DNA from: Lachnospiraceae bacterium
Lineage (GTDB): Bacteria; Bacillota_A; Clostridia; Lachnospirales; Lachnospiraceae
Assembly (NCBI GenBank): GCA_021770615.1
Contig: JAETQR010000027.1
Coordinates: 1-54,031, forward strand
Direction of reading: 5' to 3'
Length of the DNA: 54,031 bases
Shown piece by piece: positions 35,921 to 45,064 of this stretch. The notes under the pieces were generated by a model. It did not search any database. It had not been told where the DNA came from and saw only the letters and a list, made by a program, of their open reading frames with translations. How positions within the stretch are numbered: position 1 is the first letter of the stretch; every line of letters starts with the position of its first letter. Position numbers and translations under genes: made by a program.

Positions 35921-35999
35921 GATAACTGATTTCCTTTCCAGAGCGTATGCGATGTTCTAAATTGCTATAAACATAATAGCTGTAATTCGCACCGTTAAA

Positions 36000-36251
36000 C
36001 TAATATCTTTTATAAATCTGTCCACGATTTCCAGCAGCAACCACACAAACAACCAATTTGTTATTGTCAACTGTATAAAGAATCCGATATTCGCCAACTC
36101 GCAACCGCCAAAGATTTTCATGGCCTTGCATCAACTTAATATTTCCTTCATCCGGCAAACGTTCAATCGCAGCTACAATCCGAATCCTTTCATTTTTAGG
36201 GAGTTTGTCAATAAATTTTTTGGCCCTCTTTTTAATTAGAATGTAATACAC
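36000..36251 (-). CDS. RelE/ParE-type toxin
   Basis: 83 residues with the core features of the family: AKKFIDKLPKNERIRI, LWRLRVGEYRILYTV and GNRGQIYKRY with conserved arginines. RelE-type toxins cut ribosome-bound mRNA; ParE-type ones target gyrase. Sequence alone cannot decide. The start is GTG, sharing one base with the antitoxin stop (TAGTG). Confidence 0.87.
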   Translation of the reverse strand: MYYILIKKRAKKFIDKLPKNERIRIVAAIERLPDEGNIKLMQGHENLWRLRVGEYRILYTVDNNKLVVCVVAAGNRGQIYKRY

Positions 36252-36472
36252 TAGTCAAGCCCCCACTCCTTTTTGCATTCTTCTAAAGAATATTCAACAT
36301 CCCTTTCTCCATCAGTATCCTGCAAATACTCTTGATACAACTTTTCACAATAGACATCATCTGCTTCTTCATCAACTGCAATTCCTTGTATATAAGCCAA
36401 CACATACCCCAGTTTATATTCTGGTACTTTATCCAACAGTTGTAAAATTTGATCTTTATTACTCATCATCAT
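36251..36472 (-). CDS. antitoxin of the RelE-type pair
   Basis: 73 residues, acidic (many Asp/Glu), directly upstream of the toxin with a 1-bp overlap, the classical antitoxin-toxin order. It has no clear ribbon-helix-helix or MazE-type fold that I can recognise. Three adjacent ATG codons give uncertainty about the start by a few residues. Confidence 0.78.
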   Translation of the reverse strand: MMMSNKDQILQLLDKVPEYKLGYVLAYIQGIAVDEEADDVYCEKLYQEYLQDTDGERDVEYSLEECKKEWGLD

Positions 36473-36549
36473 TCACCAACCTTTCATACACATTGTACCA
36501 CAAATCCTTTGCTATAGAAAGACATTTATCCCTCAAAACAGATCCATTC

Positions 36550-38352
36550 TCACATATACTGCCCTGCCTGCACGTTCCACATCGCCGCATAAATCCCTTT
36601 TGCTGCCACCAGTTCTTCATGGCTTCCTTTCTCTACAACCTTTCCGCTTTCCATGACATAGATGCGGTCAACAGTCCTTGTCGTCGAAAGCCGATGGGAA
36701 ATGATCAGCACGGTTTTATCTCTTGCTGCCTCTTTCATTGCCTGATTGAGCTGATATTCTGCCAACGGATCGAGCGCGGCAGATGGTTCGTCAAGAAACA
36801 CCAGACCTGCATCTTTGTAAAAGGCTCTCGCCACAGCAAGTTTTTGTTCCTCTCCACCGGAGAGTTCTACACCTTCTTCTGAAAATTCTTTTGTCAGCTG
36901 CTGCCGCATTCCGTGAGGCAGCGTCTTTAATTTGTCTGAAAAACCACTCTTTTTTATCGCTTCGTGAACCGCCGTTTCACATCCCTCCGCCGGCAGATCC
37001 ATCACCACATTTTCTTCCACCGTCGCAGCAAAAAGCTGGAAGTCCTGGAAAATGACGCCAATATATTCACGGTATTCATGGACGTCATACAGGCGGATAT
37101 CAATGCCATTCAACAAAATAACCCCTTCTGTCGGATCATACAGCCGTAGCAAAAGCTTGATCAACGTCGTTTTTCCGGCCCCGTTATAACCGACCAATGC
37201 CACCTTTTCCCCTGCTCCGATTTTCAGGTTCACATGATCCAGTATCTTCTGATCCTTCTGATAACCAAACGATACATTTAAGCACTCGATCGTTCCGGCC
37301 TCTGCCGGGATCTCATGGACCTTCTGATTTTTTATCTCCGTTTCCTTTGCCAGAAATGCCCGTATTTTTTCTACATACAAACTCGTATCCAGTGCAAAAG
37401 AACCCAAATCTGCCACCATTCCAAATCCCCGGCGCAGATTCGCTGCCGAATTATATAAAACGACCACACTGCTAAAGGAGATGATGTGGTATACCGTAGC
37501 TTTTATTATAAGATAAAGCACATACACGATATCCAGCGCAAAATCCGACAACAGGTAACGAGCGAGAAAACTGAGGATAAAACGTCTGCCGCCCATCTTT
37601 TTATTCAGTTCATATAATTCTTTATTTACTTTATCAAACTCTTCGTGCATCATTCCGGACGCTTCACGGTTCAAGCGGAGTTCCTTCGCATATTGTTTCA
37701 GGTAAAAGATCCGTTTTATATGCTCCCTCTTACGTTCTAACGGATTTTCCCTCCGACGGATTTCATAATTCCATTCGTTCAGACGTTTTGAAACAAGGGT
37801 ACGCAAGGCAAAAGAAACGGCAACAAATACAACCGAAGTCACATCCTGTGTCACAAAAAACGTCCCATAACACAACAAAACCGTAAGACTTCCAAAAACC
37901 ATCCGGATCAGCTGTTCCGCCCGGCCGACCGCCCGGTCTGCTTCCGCAACCGACAGCACAAAATCATCATAATATTCCGCATTATCGTAACAGGACAAAT
38001 CTACCTTTCCCGCTTTATCATACAACATTTCCTTTAGTTTTTTCTGTACCACCGGCAGATATTTTAACTTGATCCGCTGTTCATACAGATTACTGATTGC
38101 TGCAGCTGCCAGATCCAGAGCCAGGAACAAGCCTACGACATACAATACATTTATATAAGGTTTTCCCGTCTCGATCACATCCAGTATGAGATATACACAG
38201 ATCGTCTGCTCTAAAAAATTCACCAGATTGTGCCGGACTGCTTCCACGATAATGCTGGCGCCGTAACGCGGTGCTGCCTGGAATAAAAGCCGGATAATAA
38301 AAGCATTATTCGATAGGATCTGTCCCCCTTTATTTTTCTTTTTAGAATTCAT
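36550..38352 (-). CDS. ABC exporter half, cassette 2 (second transporter gene)
   Basis: 600 residues. The membrane domain is followed by Walker A VGYNGAGKTTL, a variant signature LSGGEEQKLAVA and Walker B GLVFLDEPSAALD. The ATG at 38352 has GGAGG 9 nt upstream and overlaps the previous gene by 11 bp. The frame begins 69 bp earlier without support. Both cassette 2 ATPases carry LSGGE where the cassette 1 pair has LSGGQ. Confidence 0.9.
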   Translation of the reverse strand: MNSKKKNKGGQILSNNAFIIRLLFQAAPRYGASIIVEAVRHNLVNFLEQTICVYLILDVIETGKPYINVLYVVGLFLALDLAAAAISNLYEQRIKLKYLPVVQKKLKEMLYDKAGKVDLSCYDNAEYYDDFVLSVAEADRAVGRAEQLIRMVFGSLTVLLCYGTFFVTQDVTSVVFVAVSFALRTLVSKRLNEWNYEIRRRENPLERKREHIKRIFYLKQYAKELRLNREASGMMHEEFDKVNKELYELNKKMGGRRFILSFLARYLLSDFALDIVYVLYLIIKATVYHIISFSSVVVLYNSAANLRRGFGMVADLGSFALDTSLYVEKIRAFLAKETEIKNQKVHEIPAEAGTIECLNVSFGYQKDQKILDHVNLKIGAGEKVALVGYNGAGKTTLIKLLLRLYDPTEGVILLNGIDIRLYDVHEYREYIGVIFQDFQLFAATVEENVVMDLPAEGCETAVHEAIKKSGFSDKLKTLPHGMRQQLTKEFSEEGVELSGGEEQKLAVARAFYKDAGLVFLDEPSAALDPLAEYQLNQAMKEAARDKTVLIISHRLSTTRTVDRIYVMESGKVVEKGSHEELVAAKGIYAAMWNVQAGQYM

Positions 38353-40177
38353 CCTTCTGCACCTCCCATTCCTGATCATGAGCAAAATAATTCTTTTCCT
38401 GTATACGGTACATTGCCGCATACCCTCCCCCCTTCTTCATAAGAGACTCATGTGTGCCTTCTTCCTTTTTTTGTCCCTCCTCAAGAAGCAAAACCGTATC
38501 TGCCTTTTTTACACACGACAGCCGGTGGGAAATCAGTATTTTTGTTTTCCCTTTTGTCTCATTCAGGATCCGTGAAAACAGATCATTTTCTGCGATCGGA
38601 TCAAGTGCTGAAGACGGTTCATCAAATACCAGTACGGAAGAAGGAGCTGCAAAAGCACGTGCCGCCAGCAGTTTCTGGGACTCACCACCGGATAACAAAC
38701 TTCCCTGTTCATCAAATTCTTTCGACAAAAGTGTATGTATTCCCTGTGGCAGTCTCTGTATCTTCTCATAAATCCCGGCTTTTTGCAGCGCCTGCACAAC
38801 TTCTTCATCGCTCCCCTCATTTCCCATCAGCACATTATACCGCACCGTACCCGGCATCAGAACACCGTCCTGAAAGGCACAGGCAAAGAGACGCCGGTAA
38901 TCGGCAAGCTGGTATTCGCGGATATCCCGGTTATTCACCCGGATCACACCCTCTGTCGGCTCATACAGGCGGAGCAGCAGTTTAATGATCGTACTTTTCC
39001 CCGCCCCATTATGCCCGGCCAGCACAAGACTTTCTCCCCTTTTCACAGAAAAAGAAACATCGTTTATAACTGTTATTCCCTGTTCATAACAAAAACTGAC
39101 ATGGGAAAATTCAATGGAATCAATTTCATCTGCCGGAGTCAAGCCATCCCCATCCTCCGGAATCTTTTCTTTGTATTGCAGGAATTCGCGAAGATTGGCA
39201 ACCAGAAGACTGCTTTCCGTACTCTGGCTGACCGCATGGATGACCTGCACCCAGACCCAGGATGCCGTGACCATGACACTCGTAAGCACCGCCATCTGTG
39301 AAAATGTGATCCGGGGTACGGACGGAACGATCGCCTGATAAGCACCATACAATAAAATCCCTTCAAAAATCACGATATATGAAAAGAAATATTGCAGCAT
39401 TCCCAGAAAAAAGGCGCGGTTAAAATATTTTTTCCAAATTCCCGTCTTGCCCTCTGTCGCCTGTTCATACTGCTTCTTTACCACATGATAGATATGGGAA
39501 AGACGGAATTCCTTGGCATACTCTTTTAAGTACATGATCCGGTTGATATAATCCATCTTTCTCTCAAAAGGCACCCCATCCTGATACCGCTCATAAAAAA
39601 TACGGTTCATCTTGGGTGCAAATATAAAGTTTCCTAACAACGGAGCTACAAGAAACACGATGGTAAACGGATCGATTTCCACCATCGTGTAACAAGCCAA
39701 AATTCCACCCAATATACCGCTGACCACAGTACTCATGTGATCAATACACTGGCACAGCTGGTTTCCCATGTCATCCAGCGCCGCAGAAAATTTATTATAA
39801 AAATTCCGGTTTTCATAACAGCTGATCTCAACATTTTCTGCCTTCCTGTATACCTTTTTATATAATTGATGGTAAATTTGTATATTCCAGCAGGGAAACA
39901 GCACATTATCGCAATAATACAAAAAGAGCTCCACAAGCAGGCTTCCCCCTCCAATCCACAAAACCGCCGTCAAAATCTCCGGTACCGGCTTACTCTGTTC
40001 GATCGCATCCAGAATAAACCGGACAAAAAAAGCGCTGTAGAATACCCATAACAGATATTCAAACAGGCGTTTGATCACAGAACACAGAACTCTTTTTTTT
40101 GAAATCTCCATCGCCAGACGCACAGCGTAGGCGTTGTTGTATAAAATTTTTCCCGTAAAACCTTCTTTCTTTTTCAT
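38342..40177 (-). CDS. ABC exporter half, cassette 2 (first transporter gene)
   Basis: 611 residues with about six membrane segments, then Walker A AGHNGAGKSTI, signature LSGGESQKLLA and Walker B LVFDEPSSALD. The ATG at 40177 has AAGGA 7 nt upstream. It starts 42 bp after the HTH-methyltransferase stop. Its frame upstream (to 40222) is unlikely to be translated. Confidence 0.9.
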   Translation of the reverse strand: MKKKEGFTGKILYNNAYAVRLAMEISKKRVLCSVIKRLFEYLLWVFYSAFFVRFILDAIEQSKPVPEILTAVLWIGGGSLLVELFLYYCDNVLFPCWNIQIYHQLYKKVYRKAENVEISCYENRNFYNKFSAALDDMGNQLCQCIDHMSTVVSGILGGILACYTMVEIDPFTIVFLVAPLLGNFIFAPKMNRIFYERYQDGVPFERKMDYINRIMYLKEYAKEFRLSHIYHVVKKQYEQATEGKTGIWKKYFNRAFFLGMLQYFFSYIVIFEGILLYGAYQAIVPSVPRITFSQMAVLTSVMVTASWVWVQVIHAVSQSTESSLLVANLREFLQYKEKIPEDGDGLTPADEIDSIEFSHVSFCYEQGITVINDVSFSVKRGESLVLAGHNGAGKSTIIKLLLRLYEPTEGVIRVNNRDIREYQLADYRRLFACAFQDGVLMPGTVRYNVLMGNEGSDEEVVQALQKAGIYEKIQRLPQGIHTLLSKEFDEQGSLLSGGESQKLLAARAFAAPSSVLVFDEPSSALDPIAENDLFSRILNETKGKTKILISHRLSCVKKADTVLLLEEGQKKEEGTHESLMKKGGGYAAMYRIQEKNYFAHDQEWEVQKDEF

Positions 40178-40218
40178 AATGATCCTTTCCCCGCACACCC
40201 GGTGCAGAGACAGATCTA

Positions 40219-41313
40219 TCATACATAGGCATATACAAAATATAAACCTGATGTTTTCACTGCAAAGGGTTCTGCGGAATCAAAGTATTCCTTTGTTTTC
40301 TGATAATAGGATACATACTCACAGGCTTTCTGATAACCGGCTCCCCGGATCATAAAGTAGTCGATCCCCCCCTGAAATGAATCCTCATTCTCATAGACAT
40401 AACGGAAAATATCATTGGTTTCCTTCTTGTCCTTATCCGCCGGATCATAGAGAAGAACCCGGTCACTGACTCTTGCCTGTATATGCTTCAAGCCGCATTT
40501 TTTCATAAGATACGGAATCTTAGTCCCCATCCGGTAGTCCCTTTCCCGATGAGATACTTCACTCTCCCAGATAGAAGTAAAATCAGGACGCCTCTGTCCA
40601 TTCTCTTCCCTTTCCAAGCCGGAAAAATACCCCGCCTGTTCTACCTCCATATTGGAATCGATCAAAACAAGCAATCCGCCCGGCTTCAGGCATTCTTTCA
40701 TCTTTTCGATCATTTTCTCCGGATGGCGCACATACGATAAAAGATACAAAGCTACTACCATATCATATTTTTTCTCTGGCTGGAAGCGGTAAATATCCTG
40801 CCGGATCCACTCATGGCGGTAAGGAGTCCGGCTAAAAAACGCCTCTGCCTTTGACAATTCCTTCTCATCCAGTTCAATGCCTGTATAACTGCTTCCTGCC
40901 GGCACAAGGGGCATCAATTTCATGCCCAGATACCCAAATCCACTGCCAAAATCCAGGATATCGACCGGATGATCCAGATTCCATACCTCTTTGACTAAAA
41001 AGGAGAAATAATCCTCATTCCAATACAGGGATTTCCAGATCTGAAATAATTTCCGGTTTCCATTCCAGTAGTCAATATCATCAAATTTACGCCAGTCTGT
41101 TTTCCCCGCCGGCTCTAAGCCCAGCACCACATCCGCACTCACTCCAAAAATTTCCATCAAGCGGGGAATATGTGTAATATCCGGCATATTGATCCCATTT
41201 TCCCACTTGCTGATCGTCTGAAAAGAAACCTGCATTTTCTCTGCCAGTTCCTTCTGCGTCATTCCACTCCTCTCCCGGAGCTCCCGGATACATATCCTGA
41301 TTTGCTTTTTCAT
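40219..41313 (-). CDS. HTH (XRE)-methyltransferase fusion, cassette 2
   Basis: 364 residues, a paralogue of 33452-34561. The helix-turn-helix shares the run SFQTISKWENG and the surrounding pattern. The methyltransferase motif I is ILDFGSGFGYLGMKLMP, with YTGIELDEKE and YLLSYVRHPEKMIEKMKECLKPGGLLVLIDSN. The glycine-rich motif I is closer to standard than in cassette 1, so catalytic activity is more likely here. AAGGAGAAGG precedes the ATG, and a strong promoter with an inverted repeat lies upstream. Confidence 0.87.
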   Translation of the reverse strand: MKKQIRICIRELRERSGMTQKELAEKMQVSFQTISKWENGINMPDITHIPRLMEIFGVSADVVLGLEPAGKTDWRKFDDIDYWNGNRKLFQIWKSLYWNEDYFSFLVKEVWNLDHPVDILDFGSGFGYLGMKLMPLVPAGSSYTGIELDEKELSKAEAFFSRTPYRHEWIRQDIYRFQPEKKYDMVVALYLLSYVRHPEKMIEKMKECLKPGGLLVLIDSNMEVEQAGYFSGLEREENGQRRPDFTSIWESEVSHRERDYRMGTKIPYLMKKCGLKHIQARVSDRVLLYDPADKDKKETNDIFRYVYENEDSFQGGIDYFMIRGAGYQKACEYVSYYQKTKEYFDSAEPFAVKTSGLYFVYAYV

Positions 41314-41326
41314 TTCCTTCTCCTTG

Positions 41327-41394
41327 GCCTAACGGGTTCATCCTGGCATCGTTAGGCTTATCTGCATTATAACATTTTCTCCATCTGTCTCCAA
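41327..41394 (-). promoter_or_regulatory. promoter and operator of cassette 2
   Basis: TTGGAG (41389-41394) - 17 nt - TATAAT (41366-41371) is a good minus-strand promoter. An 8-bp perfect inverted repeat, GCCTAACG (41327-41334) with CGTTAGGC (41350-41357) and a 15-nt spacer, lies in the transcription start region, where a bound repressor would block transcription. The HTH-methyltransferase just downstream is the likely ligand. Confidence 0.7.
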
Positions 41395-41410
41395 TAACGC
41401 CATGCACGAG

Positions 41411-42430
41411 TTAATCTCGCCCACAAGGTGAACACAAACACTCCCACACAACCGCTGCCGTCCCTTTTACCGCCTCTTCCTGCCAGTTTTCCTTATCACA
41501 AAAAGGTGTGCTCCATGCTCCTGCCAGTCCCTGCTCCCGGTTCACAAACAGCATACTCGCCCCTGCTCCCTCATGGTACATCGTCCCATCCCCCACCTTC
41601 CACTGCGGCTCATAACCGGATACACAGACCGGACATCCTGCTCCATATGCCACACGCTTTCCCCCATGATCCCAGCAAAAATCCCGCATATCATCCCGAA
41701 GCTGATTCGTCTCCATTGCCTTTAATGATTCCTCCCCCAGCAATGTTCTACCATTGTAGATTCCTCCGTTTGCCAGCATTTGTCCAAACTGCGCCAATTC
41801 CCCGATAGGAGTAAACAGCCCCGCCGCTGTCTGTGGGATCACACATTGCACCGCATCTCCTCCCTTCCAGTGGCTTTTCTCCATCCCGCAGGGTATCAAA
41901 ATATTCTTTTGCATATATTCCTCCGCTCTCTGCCCGGTGATCCTGCTTATGATCTCTCCAAGAATACAAAATCCTGCTTTGGAATATTCCCAGCGGGTGC
42001 CGGGCGTAAAAAACATTCCTTTTCGCAGGATTTCCTGAATCCATATAGTCCCCGCATTTTCTGCAGACAGTCCGGCCTCCCAGTCCAGATCGCGTTCCGG
42101 AAAGGCATCCTGCAGAGCAGCCAGACCCGATGTATGGGTCAGCAGATGACGTACCCGGATCGTGGAAAAAGGAGGCTCTGCAAGATCCGGAATATATTTT
42201 GCCACTGGGTCATCAAGGAAAATCTTTCCCTTTTCCTGTAGCTGTAAAATAGCTGCTGCCGTAAACCATTTGGTGATCGACTGAATATCCACATAGGGAT
42301 CCGTCATTCCCAGCTCACCTTTTGCTGCCAGGGAGTGGCCCTTATAAATACAATACCTTGCCCCGGTTATCTGTTTCTCATTGATAAGTCTTTGAAAATG
42401 TTCCTTTAATTTATCACCGAGTCTGTCCAT
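41411..42430 (-). CDS. beta-lactamase-fold serine hydrolase, cassette 2
   Basis: 339 residues, a paralogue of the cassette 1 enzyme but ~70 residues shorter, mainly at the N-terminus. S51-I-T-K54 is the catalytic motif in DIQSITKWFTAAAIL; the tyrosine motif is Y149-S-K151, again without the usual Asn. LLTHTSG and YHEGAG are shared with its twin. No signal peptide is present. The gene lies upstream of the cassette 2 promoter with no obvious terminator between. Confidence 0.8.
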   Translation of the reverse strand: MDRLGDKLKEHFQRLINEKQITGARYCIYKGHSLAAKGELGMTDPYVDIQSITKWFTAAAILQLQEKGKIFLDDPVAKYIPDLAEPPFSTIRVRHLLTHTSGLAALQDAFPERDLDWEAGLSAENAGTIWIQEILRKGMFFTPGTRWEYSKAGFCILGEIISRITGQRAEEYMQKNILIPCGMEKSHWKGGDAVQCVIPQTAAGLFTPIGELAQFGQMLANGGIYNGRTLLGEESLKAMETNQLRDDMRDFCWDHGGKRVAYGAGCPVCVSGYEPQWKVGDGTMYHEGAGASMLFVNREQGLAGAWSTPFCDKENWQEEAVKGTAAVVWECLCSPCGRD

Positions 42431-42445
42431 TTCACTCCGTCTCCC

Positions 42446-43264
42446 TTATTCCTCCAGATCATCTAATGAATAAATATGCCAGCCATCCCTGTATTTCACC
42501 GAAAATGATCCATCACTCATTAAAGAAACGTAGCGTCTTTTCTTTCCCCATTTCCAATAAGAATAAATTTCAACAGTCCAATTATTATAATAATTGAAAG
42601 GCATTGGATCTCCAAGTATTTTGAATTTTACTTTTTGGGTTTGTCCCGGTCTTATCGTAACACTTGATCTTCCCCCTGCCAAGCGGGCTTTGTCGTTATC
42701 TGAAGTACAGTCATTGTATTGGATCGTTGCACCTGCCGACATTATTTTAATCTTCTTATTTGAAACATTATACACCTTAAATGTAAGTATATTATTCCGT
42801 ATATCATAACCTGTCACCTCCTGCTGTACATACATAGCAGAATAATATTTTGACTTTACCACACATTGCGCAGTCACTGTAAGAGTTTCTCCCTCATGCC
42901 CCTCTTCTGCTTCATCACCCCAACGTGACGGATCGTATCCTGCGGTAATTGTAACTATACTTTTACCGGCTTTTTTCGCCCACGCTTCAAATCCTGTATA
43001 GTCATAATCATAGTCATCACACTCGCTTACCCTTACAACCGATTTATCACTACTGCTATAAGACAATTTTGATTTTTCGGTCACGTCCTTTCCCCGGTAA
43101 TATACCCTTACTTTTACCCCTTTCTTATCAGCAAGTTTTACTGGTACCGATTTTTCAACTTTGATCTCCAGATTTGATTGCGCCTGTACCGTGTTCACAT
43201 TGACCATAAAAACAGCACCTGAGATTACAAGCATGGATAAAACAAGTTTTGTAAATTTATTCAT
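42446..43264 (-). CDS. secreted protein with Ig-like (BIG2-type) region
   Basis: 272 residues. A signal peptide (about 1-28, ending VQA) precedes a beta-rich protein. An Ig-like fold is suggested by SKLSYSSSDKSVVRVSE and AGKSIVTITAGYDPSRWGDE, followed by a second beta domain (VTGYDIRNNILTFKVYNVSNKKIKI). The function is unknown. The ATG at 43264 is preferred (AAAGGAGAG upstream). It is the last gene of a surface-protein run. Confidence 0.68.
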   Translation of the reverse strand: MNKFTKLVLSMLVISGAVFMVNVNTVQAQSNLEIKVEKSVPVKLADKKGVKVRVYYRGKDVTEKSKLSYSSSDKSVVRVSECDDYDYDYTGFEAWAKKAGKSIVTITAGYDPSRWGDEAEEGHEGETLTVTAQCVVKSKYYSAMYVQQEVTGYDIRNNILTFKVYNVSNKKIKIMSAGATIQYNDCTSDNDKARLAGGRSSVTIRPGQTQKVKFKILGDPMPFNYYNNWTVEIYSYWKWGKKRRYVSLMSDGSFSVKYRDGWHIYSLDDLEE

Positions 43265-43314
43265 TTGCATCTCTCCTTTCGGATAACTTCTTTTCGCTTA
43301 TTTTTCTCACATTG

Positions 43315-44451
43315 CTACTTCTTTTTCTTGGATTTCACTGGAAAAACAGATGTCCCTGTACCTTCCCAGATATTTCCACTCCAGTATAACGTCTTGTTCT
43401 TACCCAAAAGAAGCATCATCTGCTCCGCTAAAAATACACGGCTGATATTGTCCTTTAATATTACGGGTTTGTCCAGCCACCCGGACTTGTATGAATCCGA
43501 CATAGACCAGTCATCATTACTCCCCCACCCATATGCTTCTCCTGACTCATTTACATATGCCAAAATAGGCACAGGATCATATCCGTTATTATAAGACAGA
43601 TCAAAATTTTTTACATTATCATCTATTTTTTGTGGTACGACACTGCATTTTTTCTTTCCTGAACGATATTTTCCCCATACCCACAGTGACTTATCCTCCT
43701 TCAAAATCGCTACATTTACCCAGGTTGCACTTATATCTATTACTCCCCCCGAAACTATTTTTTGGAATTTTGTATATTTTTTTTTCGATGCATCCGAAAT
43801 CAGATGATATTCATTGTTCCCCATTCCCCAGACACTCCCGTCCTCCATAAGAACGAAAACACTCCTTGTAGAGTGGAAATTTCCAGCCACCACTTTTTTT
43901 ATCTTCCCTGTCTCACCCTGAAAATATTTTCTGACCTTTCCCTCATCTGAATATATGATTTTAAGTACATTATCTGACACATAAGCGAGCATCCAGTTAT
44001 TTCCCCAGTATTTTTCTATTTTGTTCCTGTCTTTCGAAGGAACTAATGGTTCTTTCATTGCCTCTCCATTTTCTTTTATCCTGCCTGTCTCATTCCGATA
44101 AATGCCTCTGCTTGCACTGATTGGTACAAAATCTGTCATGCTCGTCCCGATTAATGCATTCTTATATTGGATCGAATACTTTTTATCCCGTTTTTTAGAA
44201 AAATCAATAATTCGGTATCTCCCCTTTTTCTGGGAAACGAAAATGGATGTTTGTCGAAATCCGTGGTTTATTCCTGTTTTTACATCCTGCACATTCGTTG
44301 CCAGCACCCCAAATCTTTTTCGCTCACGAAAATCCCCAAATTCATCACTAAAGTGTCTTTCCACCTTTGCATATACATTCACAGCATAACATGGTTCCAG
44401 CATGGCCAAAACCAGTAAAAAAACAATTATTTTCTTCGCAAATTTCTTCAT
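43315..44451 (-). CDS. secreted RCC1-like propeller protein
   Basis: 378 residues. A signal peptide (KK, hydrophobic stretch, AxA-like site near residue 28) precedes RCC1-type blades recognisable by FVLMEDGSVWGMGNNEYHL, SLWVWGKYRSGKK, EAYGWGSNDDW and TLYWSGNIW. Such propellers bind ligands or partners. No clear ribosome binding site is visible before the chosen ATG; it may depend on coupling with the remnant upstream. Confidence 0.72.
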   Translation of the reverse strand: MKKFAKKIIVFLLVLAMLEPCYAVNVYAKVERHFSDEFGDFRERKRFGVLATNVQDVKTGINHGFRQTSIFVSQKKGRYRIIDFSKKRDKKYSIQYKNALIGTSMTDFVPISASRGIYRNETGRIKENGEAMKEPLVPSKDRNKIEKYWGNNWMLAYVSDNVLKIIYSDEGKVRKYFQGETGKIKKVVAGNFHSTRSVFVLMEDGSVWGMGNNEYHLISDASKKKYTKFQKIVSGGVIDISATWVNVAILKEDKSLWVWGKYRSGKKKCSVVPQKIDDNVKNFDLSYNNGYDPVPILAYVNESGEAYGWGSNDDWSMSDSYKSGWLDKPVILKDNISRVFLAEQMMLLLGKNKTLYWSGNIWEGTGTSVFPVKSKKKK

Positions 44452-44467
44452 AACTAACACAATAACA

Positions 44468-44887
44468 TCAATCATAATCTTTAACAATCTCATACAAATC
44501 TAAATCTTCCTGCTTTATTCCGCTCCCCGGCATTTTTTTCACGATATCCCCTGACGTTGTTGTCCAGAAATAATCCATACAATAATAATCGCGCATACGT
44601 TCATCATACTCTTCCACTGCGCCCAGTATCTCTTCCTCCTTGGTATTGGTTTTTTCCACCATTAAATAACCATTTACATACCAGAAATCAGAAGCTGTAA
44701 TTTTAACAACCGCTTTGGGGGTTGTCTTTAACTCCTTGTCAACCTGGTAAATATAATCCTTCTCCCCACCAATGTAATATATACTGTCCCCCGATAATTT
44801 AAAATTTAATGTTTTAGAAATACGCTCTATTTTTCCACCATACAGAGGAATACGCCATATTTCCTGATGAAGACCGTATAAACATGT
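44468..44887 (-). pseudogene. truncated propeller-like surface-protein fragment
   Basis: Minus-strand codons are open from 44893 down to the TGA at 44468, but the only ATG (44662) gives a 64-residue piece. The open part before it reads like a beta-propeller blade (EIWRIPLYGGK, SGDSIYYIGGEKDYIYQVD, FWYVNGYLM), the same style as the two lipoproteins upstream. The frame ends in a stop inside the palindrome at 44878-44953. It is therefore probably the C-terminal end of a gene cut by that element or by a deletion. The short ATG form may still be translated. Confidence 0.6.
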
Positions 44888-44953
44888 CAGTTCTTAGGCT
44901 GCGTACAAGGTGCAATAATTGCACCTTGCAGCCTTTGTACCGCTACATGTTTA
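44878..44953. repeat. 76-bp imperfect palindrome
   Basis: The outer arms ATAAACATGT and ACATGTTTAT are perfect (44878-44887, 44944-44953). Inside, AGGCTGC/GCAGCCT and CAAGGTGCAA/TTGCACCTTG pair around a TAA loop, with a small 4-nt offset. It lies exactly where the propeller gene remnant ends. It could be a mobile palindrome (REP-like) or a remnant of an element that disrupted the gene. Confidence 0.75.
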
Positions 44954-45064
44954 TTCAGCGGGAGCGGGTCTGAATCAGAAAATATAGCCATTGCTGTATA
45001 AATTTGACTGTCTTCAAAAACCTATAAGCGCTAAAAATTGATTCCTTAGATCGATACCGTTCTG

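Noticed and set aside
44468..44662. Intact 64-residue small gene
   Set aside because: The conserved-looking propeller sequence continues upstream of the ATG, so a truncated fragment is the better explanation.
44894..45000. Short minus-strand frame across the 76-bp palindrome (about 34 codons)
   Set aside because: It has no ribosome binding site and most of it is the palindrome itself.
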